Origin: Deltaproteobacteria bacterium | GTDB lineage: Bacteria > Desulfobacterota > Desulfobacteria > Desulfobacterales > B30-G6 | Assembly (NCBI GenBank): GCA_003647375.1 | Contig: QMMS01000151.1 | Location: 1 to 10,397 of the forward strand | Direction: 5' to 3' | DNA: 10,397 nucleotides | Shown: one piece after another, positions 4,393-10,397 of the stretch | Position numbering within the stretch: the stretch's first letter is position 1 | Layout of the letters: every line of letters starts with the position of its first letter | Notes under the pieces: generated by a model | What the model was told of the DNA's origin: nothing | Database searches by the model: none | Seen by the model: only the letters and a program-made list of their open reading frames with translations | Made by a program: the position numbers and the translations under genes

Positions 4393-6627
4393 ATGAACAG
4401 CAAAACAAAGGTTAAATTTAAAGAAACAATAATAGGCGATCTCTCCGGAGCCCTATCAGCGGCAATAATTACTATGCCGATGGCGATTGGTTACGGTATT
4501 ATTGCCTTTGCTCCCCTGGGAGTAGAATTTATACCCCAAGCTGCCATGGTAGGCATATTTTCAGCTGTATTTGCTGGATTCTTCGCATCATTCATGGGCG
4601 GAAGCCCTATTCAAATTACTGGCCCCAAGGCACCTTTGACGCTTATCTACGGATCACTTATTTCAAGCCTGGTTTCGATGCAGGCCATCTCACATCATAC
4701 AACATCAACTGTCTATATCGTAATTGGATTAGCGTCACTTTGTCTGTTGATAGCAGGCATTTCACAAATTGTTTTCGGTGCTTTAGGAATCGGTAACTTA
4801 ATAAAATATATCCCCCAACCTGTCATTGCAGGATTTATGACCGGCATCGCATTTTTACTGATTACAAAACAAATGAGCATTATGTTAGGATTAAGCAGCG
4901 GTCAGTCGATATGGAAAGTATTAAAACAACCCGTTTTAATAAATCCTTTGACAGCTATTGTTGGACTAACAACCATAATTATCATTTTTATATCAAAGCG
5001 GTATTTTAAGAAAATACCTGCCTCCTTATTAGCCATTGTAGCAGGTACCAGTTTATTTTATGCCATAACGTCTACAACTGATTACAGCATAAATGATGCC
5101 ATAATTGGAGATATACAGGCCCGATTGCCTGACCCCTTAACTTTTTATCACTTATTGCGTGAGCTTCATCACATCGACCTTACAATCGTATTACCCAAGA
5201 TTATTCTGACCGGCTTACTCTTAGGTTTGTTCGCCTCTATGGAATCACTCATGAGTTCTGTTGTTGAAGATAATCTTACCGGCGCTCGGCATAACAGCAA
5301 AAAAGAATTAATTGGTCAGGGCTTAGGGAATATTGTTTCTGCAGTTATTGGGTCGATTCCGGCAGCAGGGTCAATTCCTCGTTCAATAGCTAATTACAAT
5401 GCGGGCGGGAAAACACGATTGTCAGGCATGATGTGTGGGGTCATTATTTTCGTAATCATAATGACCCTAAGCACTTTAGTCGGCAAAATTCCTATATCGG
5501 TTATAGCTGGAATAATTTTTGTGGTCGGCTTGACTTTAATAGACAAGGGAACCGTCAACATTTTACGACGAATTGTCATTTCAAGGAAATTTGAAAAAGA
5601 ACTTGTAACAAATTTTACGATTACCTTGGTTGTTGCCGTAATTACGATTAGTGTCGATTTAATAACCGCCATATTCATTGGTATTCTTATAGCGTCCACA
5701 CTTTTTATATTCAGTATGGCTCAATCTATAATCAAACGTAGGTATTATGGCGATGAATATCATTCGCGGAAAAGACGAACTATAAGAAATATAAACTGGT
5801 TGGAAAAAAAGGGTCGAGAAATTGTTGTATTAGAGTTGCAGGGGCCACTTTTTTTCGGCTCTGCTGAGAATTTAGTGATAGAAGCGGAAAAATTACTGAA
5901 TGAATCAACATATTGTATTTTCAATTTTAAACGTGTCAGCGAAATCGACAGCACCGGTGCAAATATCCTCATTCAACTAAAAAAACGAATCCAAGATAAT
6001 GGGAACTTTCTTTTATTCAGCCAGCTATCTAAAAAGGACAGATTAATAAGTTATCTTGAAGTTATGGATCTGACAAAGGACCTGATCGATAAACATACAT
6101 ACTCTGATACGGATATGGCTTTGGAATGGGCAGAGGACCATCTTTTAGATCGGAATGGGCTGCGAATAAACACATCAAAAAGCACCAAACTTTCTGAAAT
6201 GGAGCTATTCAAGGATTTTTCCGAAAAAGAAATATCGTTAATTCAACCCAAAATGGTAAATTTATCCTTTAACAAAGATGAAATCGTATTCAAAGAAGGC
6301 GATAGAACAAGAGATCTGTACCTCTTAACCAAAGGAAAGATGAGTGTAAAAATTTATCTTCCTGAAAGTGATAGCCAAAAACGTTTGTTCACCTATTCTC
6401 CCGGCACAGTATTTGGTGAAATGGCATTTCTTGATGGTGATTCCAGATCGGCAAGTGTGTGGGCTTCAGAAAAGTCGGAAGCCATGTGTCTGTCTATCGA
6501 AAATTTCCGTCGCCTAAGCCAAGAAGAACCTGAATTATCTACAAAGCTTATTCAAAACCTTGCGATAGAGATTAGCGGTCGCCTTAGAAGAACCTCTAAT
6601 CAAGTACGGCTATTGGAAGATAGTTGA
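4393..6627 (+). CDS. SulP family anion transporter with STAS and cyclic-nucleotide-binding domains
   Basis: This 744-residue inner-membrane protein probably imports an inorganic anion (sulfate, bicarbonate or similar; the substrate cannot be read). Residues about 14-440 form the SulP membrane domain, with the family block SPIQITGPKAP (71-81) and the signature E284-SLMSSVVEDNLTGARH, then ELIGQGLGN (305-313) and IPAAGSIPRS (322-331). Residues about 475-580 are a STAS domain with the EIDSTGA motif (517-523). Residues about 605-735 are a CRP-like cyclic-nucleotide-binding domain: FGEMAFLDGDSRSASV (674-689) preserves the Gly-Glu and Arg-Ser-Ala of the phosphate-binding cassette, so binding is plausible. 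Typical SulP proteins end after STAS, at roughly 550-600 residues. The ATG at 4393 lacks a clear ribosome-binding site and no alternative start lies between it and the stop at 4339. Base composition is visibly more AT-rich than the genes to left and right. Confidence 0.9.
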   Translation: MNSKTKVKFKETIIGDLSGALSAAIITMPMAIGYGIIAFAPLGVEFIPQAAMVGIFSAVFAGFFASFMGGSPIQITGPKAPLTLIYGSLISSLVSMQAISHHTTSTVYIVIGLASLCLLIAGISQIVFGALGIGNLIKYIPQPVIAGFMTGIAFLLITKQMSIMLGLSSGQSIWKVLKQPVLINPLTAIVGLTTIIIIFISKRYFKKIPASLLAIVAGTSLFYAITSTTDYSINDAIIGDIQARLPDPLTFYHLLRELHHIDLTIVLPKIILTGLLLGLFASMESLMSSVVEDNLTGARHNSKKELIGQGLGNIVSAVIGSIPAAGSIPRSIANYNAGGKTRLSGMMCGVIIFVIIMTLSTLVGKIPISVIAGIIFVVGLTLIDKGTVNILRRIVISRKFEKELVTNFTITLVVAVITISVDLITAIFIGILIASTLFIFSMAQSIIKRRYYGDEYHSRKRRTIRNINWLEKKGREIVVLELQGPLFFGSAENLVIEAEKLLNESTYCIFNFKRVSEIDSTGANILIQLKKRIQDNGNFLLFSQLSKKDRLISYLEVMDLTKDLIDKHTYSDTDMALEWAEDHLLDRNGLRINTSKSTKLSEMELFKDFSEKEISLIQPKMVNLSFNKDEIVFKEGDRTRDLYLLTKGKMSVKIYLPESDSQKRLFTYSPGTVFGEMAFLDGDSRSASVWASEKSEAMCLSIENFRRLSQEEPELSTKLIQNLAIEISGRLRRTSNQVRLLEDS

Positions 6628-6736
6628 CAGTTTATTCAATATATTGTGGACCAAGGAACAGATATGAAACCTGAGATAAGAGAATACTATACGTAACAAA
6701 TGCCGTTAGAAATGTGTACCATAGAGAATGTTGGGA
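6628..6736. other. Convergent intergenic gap
   Basis: The transporter gene and the amidohydrolase gene converge here, 109 bp apart. I see no hairpin with a T-tract on either strand, so termination is not explained by sequence. A ten-codon frame, MKPEIREYYT (6664-6696), sits behind AAGGA with good spacing. It may be a tiny peptide or the relic of a longer gene, and I do not call it a gene. Confidence 0.5.
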
Positions 6737-8383
6737 TTAAAGCCCTCCCCGCCGATAGACAATCTTTCCATCAAAAATAGTAATGTCCACTTGTGTGTCA
6801 TGGATCTGCATGGGATTCACATCAAAGATATTACGATCCAGAACGATCATGTCCGCCTTTTTCCCTGGTGTCAGTGTACCCAGTTCCTGTGATCGACCGT
6901 AAAATTCCGCCGGAACCGTGGTGTAACCTTGAATTGCCTGTTCCACGCTGATCCGCTGATCCGGGTACCACCCGTTTTCCGGCGTGCCGTCCCGGCGCTG
7001 CCGCGTGACGGCGGCATGAATTCCCACCAGGGGACTCGGATCACACACCGGTGCATCGGAACTGAACATTATTGGAATGCCGGCATCGATCATCTCTTTG
7101 TAGGCGTAGGTATGCCGTCCGCGAGGCCCCACGGACTCATCGATCATATTGATATCCAGAATCATGTTGTGAGGTTGAACGCAAGCGGCTACACCGAGTT
7201 TTGCCAGGCGTGTGATGTCCTCGGAGCGGATCATCTGGGTATGTTCGATACGGTGAGGAAGCAGCGGGGGATCGTAACGATTTTTATCATCGCGTGCGCG
7301 TGTTTTTGCCAAATCTTCAAACAGAGTAATGATTTCACGGTTGGTCCGGTCTCCGATGGCATGGATGATGACCGCGAGTCCTGCTTTTTCGGCTTTTTGA
7401 ACGGCACGCTTCAGTTCAACCATGGATGACAGGGGCATACCGTATTCGGCGTCCAGATAGGGTTCGAGCATCCAGGCGGTTCGTGCGCCCATGCCGCCGT
7501 CGGCAAAGTATTTAAGGTGCCCGATACGAAGGCGGTCGTTGCCCATACCGGTTCTCAGTCCTAAAGCGGCAGCTTCTTCCAGGCGTTCACCTGGCAGGCT
7601 GACCCAGCATCGCAAATTGAGCTCATCTCTTTCATTTAACAACTGCCATGCCTTTAAGGCGGTCGCACCTTCAAGCCCTCCCATGAGCCGGACATCATGG
7701 ATACCTGTCAAGCCCAGTGAATGCAGGTGAGAAATGCCGTCCCGCATGGCCGCAAGGATTTCTTCGCTGTCAGGCTCGGGGATGACAGCCTTGATCAGAT
7801 TAGGCGCCAGTTCTCGTAGAATACCCGTGGGCTCTCCCGAGGCATTTTTTTCGATGACACCGTCTTCGGGATTCCGGGTGTCCTTTCCGATACCAGCCAG
7901 GTTCAATGCCATGGAGTTCACGGCAACAAGATGAAGATCACAGCGCCAGAGTGCCACGGGGTGGTTCGGTGCAACAGCATCCAGACGGCTTCTGTCGGGC
8001 ATGGTGTGTTCAGACCAGTCTGACTCGTTCCAGCCTTGGCCTAAAATCCAGTTTCCGCCAGGCATTGTCCGGGCAGCTTTATTTACTTTTTCAAGGAGTT
8101 GTTCCAGGGAAGTCTCGTTTGCCAGCTCGAGCTGATTTCTCCCCATGGCCCAGTCGTAAAAATGGAAATGAGAATCCATCATTCCGGGTAAAACCAGTCT
8201 TCCTTCGAGATCGATTCTCTCCGTGGAAGAATCCGCGATAGCCGAAATCACTTTATTATCGCCAATCGCCATGATTCGCTTGCCCTTGATGGCTATTGCC
8301 TGGGATCGTTGGTTGTGTTTGTCCATGGTGCGGATTACACCGTTCAGCATTACAAGGTCTGGACTAGGTGAGTGAGGGGTCAT
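6737..8383 (-). CDS. YtcJ-like amidohydrolase (amidohydrolase 3 family)
   Basis: The 548-residue protein is a metal-dependent hydrolase of the amidohydrolase superfamily, near the usual length of YtcJ-type members, and lacks a signal peptide, so it should be cytoplasmic. Expected motifs appear in order: a beta-sandwich start ending LVLPGMMDSHFH (63-74) with metal ligands His72 and His74; LKYFADG (290-296) with Lys291 as the likely carboxylated bridging lysine; IIHAIGD (339-345); HRIEHTQ (377-383); SSDAPV (441-446) with the catalytic Asp443; and a C-terminal GKKADMIVLD block (507-516). The start overlaps the stop of the racemase gene as ATGA, with AAGGA eight bases upstream, so the two are translationally coupled. 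The substrate is not evident; members hydrolyse amides, N-formyl or ring C-N bonds. Pairing with a racemase suggests an amino-acid-derived compound. Confidence 0.85.
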   Translation of the reverse strand: MTPHSPSPDLVMLNGVIRTMDKHNQRSQAIAIKGKRIMAIGDNKVISAIADSSTERIDLEGRLVLPGMMDSHFHFYDWAMGRNQLELANETSLEQLLEKVNKAARTMPGGNWILGQGWNESDWSEHTMPDRSRLDAVAPNHPVALWRCDLHLVAVNSMALNLAGIGKDTRNPEDGVIEKNASGEPTGILRELAPNLIKAVIPEPDSEEILAAMRDGISHLHSLGLTGIHDVRLMGGLEGATALKAWQLLNERDELNLRCWVSLPGERLEEAAALGLRTGMGNDRLRIGHLKYFADGGMGARTAWMLEPYLDAEYGMPLSSMVELKRAVQKAEKAGLAVIIHAIGDRTNREIITLFEDLAKTRARDDKNRYDPPLLPHRIEHTQMIRSEDITRLAKLGVAACVQPHNMILDINMIDESVGPRGRHTYAYKEMIDAGIPIMFSSDAPVCDPSPLVGIHAAVTRQRRDGTPENGWYPDQRISVEQAIQGYTTVPAEFYGRSQELGTLTPGKKADMIVLDRNIFDVNPMQIHDTQVDITIFDGKIVYRRGGL

Positions 8384-9414
8384 ATTAAGAATCCTTTTGG
8401 AAACGGGTCGTTGTCATCTACGACGAACTGATGATAACCGGTTATCTGGGCATTTCCCCGAATCTGGCCTACAATACCGGCAAATTTGTCCACAGAAAGT
8501 GTTTTGACGATGCGTCCTTCGAACACCGTTCCCAGGGGCCCGGCATTTTTATAAATCTCACCAGCGCTCAGCTTCCCACTGTGGTGGAGCAGCGTCATTC
8601 TGGCCGTGGTGCCGGTGCCGCATGGAGAGCGATCCATGTTGGACTCGCCGTATATCACCACGCTCTTGCCGCTTCCCGATTGGGGGTCATCATCATAGAA
8701 TTGCGTGACGTCCACGGTGTTCACCTCCGGTCTTTCGGGATGGTAGACACGGAGTGTCCGGTTGGCGGCCTCGATTACTGCCATCCCCAAGGGGATAAGC
8801 TGATGGCTGTTCTCCGGGACCAGGTCTATGCCGATGGACCGGGCCGACACCATGGCGAAAAATCCGCCCACGCAGACCAGGTCCACAAGAACCTTCCCGA
8901 ATCCGGGGATTTCGAGTTCACGGCCCATATCGAAAACAAATGAAGGCACCATCTCGATGGCCACGGATTCCACATAACCATGTCGGATCCGGGTGTGCGC
9001 TTCCAGTGGGCCCGACGGGGTATCAACGGTGATCACCGTATCACCGTCAGCACGAAGAGCCCCGACCTCGATCAGGGTAGCTACAGCACCGATGGTGGCG
9101 TGACCGCACAGATAGGGATAACGACGGGCGTCCATGTAAAACAGGCCGAAATGTCCGTCCGGGCTGACGGGCTCGGTCACCACGGCAGCCATGATTCCCC
9201 GATGTCCCCTGGGCTCGCGTGTCAAAAGCATGCGGACATGATCGTAACGGGCTTCAAAACGGTCCCGTTTGTCCTTCATTGTGCTGCCGGGCAGGGTGCC
9301 CACGCCGCCAATCAGCAGCCGGGTGGGTTCCCCCTGGGTATGAGAATCGATGGTAATGATTCTTTTCGGAAACCTGCCGGTGAAGCCGTTTTCGATCTGA
9401 TCCAGTTTCAGCAT
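8380..9414 (-). CDS. Proline racemase / 4-hydroxyproline epimerase family enzyme
   Basis: The 344-residue protein belongs to the cofactor-independent family that inverts or dehydrates proline derivatives using two active-site residues. Both positions are cysteine: Cys103 in YLCGHATIG (101-109) and Cys265 in MDRSPCGTGTTAR (260-272). The 3-hydroxyproline dehydratases carry Thr in place of a catalytic Cys, so an epimerase or racemase is favoured. The start at 9414 is chosen because GGGAG lies seven bases upstream and the homology begins there (the ITIDSHTQGEPTR segment is at 20-32). An in-frame extension to 9528 would run back through the upstream terminator hairpin and adds a composition unlike the family. 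The gene overlaps the amidohydrolase gene by four bases. Substrate (proline, trans-4-hydroxyproline or another) cannot be fixed from these motifs. Confidence 0.85.
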   Translation of the reverse strand: MLKLDQIENGFTGRFPKRIITIDSHTQGEPTRLLIGGVGTLPGSTMKDKRDRFEARYDHVRMLLTREPRGHRGIMAAVVTEPVSPDGHFGLFYMDARRYPYLCGHATIGAVATLIEVGALRADGDTVITVDTPSGPLEAHTRIRHGYVESVAIEMVPSFVFDMGRELEIPGFGKVLVDLVCVGGFFAMVSARSIGIDLVPENSHQLIPLGMAVIEAANRTLRVYHPERPEVNTVDVTQFYDDDPQSGSGKSVVIYGESNMDRSPCGTGTTARMTLLHHSGKLSAGEIYKNAGPLGTVFEGRIVKTLSVDKFAGIVGQIRGNAQITGYHQFVVDDNDPFPKGFLI

Positions 9415-9470
9415 ACACAGACTCCCTTTCCTGGAACCTAAGGTGAGCGTTTCAAATTTTAAGAATATAG

Positions 9471-9513
9471 GAAATAAAAACAAAACCTGAAAACAGCAGT
9501 GTCTGTTTTCAGG
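9471..9513 (-). terminator. Intrinsic terminator after the ABC transporter ATPase gene
   Basis: Read on the minus strand, CCTGAAAACAG and CTGTTTTCAGG form a perfect 11-bp stem (9503-9513 with 9486-9496) around a 6-base loop, followed by TTTTGTTTTTATTT. It lies 40 bases past the ATPase stop codon and about 70 bases before the racemase start. The racemase and amidohydrolase genes therefore either have their own promoter or depend on readthrough. Confidence 0.85.
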
Positions 9514-9552
9514 CTCCAGGCCCAACAATTGATGGTAATACGTTCAGCCGGT

Positions 9553-10397
9553 TCATTCCATGGGAATCAAGTGGCAGTGGTGTGGCGATACTTGTACGCT
9601 GACCTGCTCGCCGATGTCGTAGATGCGTGTTCTCATCATGCTGATGACATGAATTTCGCGGTCGGCACTCAGCTCAATGAAGTAACTGACCTCTCCTCCC
9701 ATGTAGCTGCGGTCTTTGATGCGGCCTTGAAAGTGGTTCATTCCCTCCACCGGTTTGAATTCATCCTTGGGAAAGGCGTCGAACCGCTGCGCGCGGACAA
9801 CCATTTCCACCTGGTCACCTTTCGAGAACCTGCCTTTATTTTCTGCAAAGAGAATATCGCCGGTCTCAATTTTAACGTTTATGTGATGGTTGTCGACAGC
9901 GACGATTTCGCCCTGAATGAAATTGGAATGGCCGAGAAAGTCGGCCACAAAATGGTTGGCCGGTTCATTGTAGACAGATTCAGGGTTGCCCTCCTGCTGC
10001 TTGCGGCCATCTTTCATGACGAGGATTTTGTCAGACATGCTTAAGGCTTCACGCTGGTCATGGGTAACAAAAATGGTGGTGACGCCTATCATCGCCTGGA
10101 GGTTGTCCACTTCACGCCGCATCTCCTCCCTCAGGTTTTCGTCCAGGGCGGAAAGGGGCTCGTCCATCAGCAGGACATCCGGTTCAATCACAATGGCCCT
10201 TGCCATGGCAATACGCTGCTGCTGGCCGCCGGAAAGCTGGCTCGGCATACGATTCTCAACACCGGGCAGACGAACCATTTCCAAGGCGCGCGTCACCTTT
10301 TCCTTGATATCTTCCTTGGGCACATCCCGGTATTTGAGACCGAAGGCCACATTTTCAAAGATGGTTTTGTGGGGGAACAGGGCATAGTTCTGAAATA
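9553..10397 (-). CDS. PotA-like ABC transporter ATP-binding protein (5' end outside window)
   Basis: The frame runs open to the right edge, so only the last 280 residues are seen and Walker A is off the window. The visible part begins at the Q-loop, FQNYALFPHKTIFENVAFGL (1-20). LSGGQQQRIAMARA (54-67, the ABC signature), VLLMDEPLSALD (74-85, Walker B and D-loop) and FVTHDQ (109-114, H-loop) follow. After about residue 150 comes a C-terminal regulatory region of TOBE type. The order and wording match the PotA/spermidine-putrescine branch of importers, whose ATPase powers uptake through an inner-membrane permease pair with a periplasmic binding protein. Related branches import iron, phosphonate or other solutes, so the substrate is uncertain. 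It is the last gene of its unit: a strong terminator follows the stop. The GTG at 10350 is an internal Val codon. Confidence 0.85.
   Translation of the reverse strand, partial: FQNYALFPHKTIFENVAFGLKYRDVPKEDIKEKVTRALEMVRLPGVENRMPSQLSGGQQQRIAMARAIVIEPDVLLMDEPLSALDENLREEMRREVDNLQAMIGVTTIFVTHDQREALSMSDKILVMKDGRKQQEGNPESVYNEPANHFVADFLGHSNFIQGEIVAVDNHHINVKIETGDILFAENKGRFSKGDQVEMVVRAQRFDAFPKDEFKPVEGMNHFQGRIKDRSYMGGEVSYFIELSADREIHVISMMRTRIYDIGEQVSVQVSPHHCHLIPME

Noticed and set aside
9415..9528. 38-residue N-terminal extension of the racemase
   Set aside because: It would translate through the intrinsic terminator hairpin of the upstream gene and begins without a ribosome-binding site. The Met at 9414 has a good site and family homology starts there.
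9499..10044. Long plus-strand reading frame opposite the ABC ATPase gene
   Set aside because: It is antisense to a gene with clear ABC motifs and shows no recognisable domain. The same holds for frames at 8431-8943, 8980-9441, 6929-7429 and 746-1201.
1..10397. CRISPR array, tRNA, rRNA or complete insertion sequence
   Set aside because: I found no regularly spaced repeats, no cloverleaf-like sequence, no rRNA-like conserved blocks and no transposase on either strand.

Overview
The window most resembles a sulfate-reducer-like deltaproteobacterium (Desulfobacterota, perhaps Desulfobacterales). This is an inference. It rests on the style of the recognisable proteins: a KamA-like radical SAM enzyme, a SixA-type phosphatase with QHG in place of RHG, and a CheR relative with a distinctive N-terminus. 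No rRNA or tRNA is present to confirm it. The layout is a GC-rich left part, an AT-rich centre (about 2570-6730) and a GC-rich right part.

Left part: the 3' portion of a large KamA-like radical SAM protein (plus strand, cut by the window edge) carries a second, degenerate copy of its own domain. It converges on an intact SixA-type histidine phosphatase (minus strand). Just upstream of the phosphatase lies the wreck of a CheR-type methyltransferase gene, with two internal deletions and a frame change.

Centre: a small lysine-rich protein gene (2983-3348) has a convincing promoter and ribosome-binding site and is bracketed by two imperfect 34-bp direct repeats. About 1 kb without a credible protein gene follows. 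In it sits a compact unit that reads as a stand-alone small RNA gene: a near-consensus sigma70 promoter (3844-3872), a 14-bp inverted repeat beginning at the predicted start (3879), then a long nested hairpin ending in seven T residues (to 4001). This is the best candidate for something undescribed. Next is a 744-residue SulP anion transporter with a STAS domain and an additional C-terminal cyclic-nucleotide-binding domain, so transport may respond to a nucleotide signal.

Right part (minus strand): the 3' end of a PotA-like ABC transporter ATPase gene closes with a strong intrinsic terminator. It is followed by a proline racemase/hydroxyproline epimerase family gene, which overlaps an amidohydrolase (YtcJ-like) gene by ATGA. 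This looks like uptake plus catabolism of an amino-acid-like or amide compound. The substrate cannot be read from the sequence.
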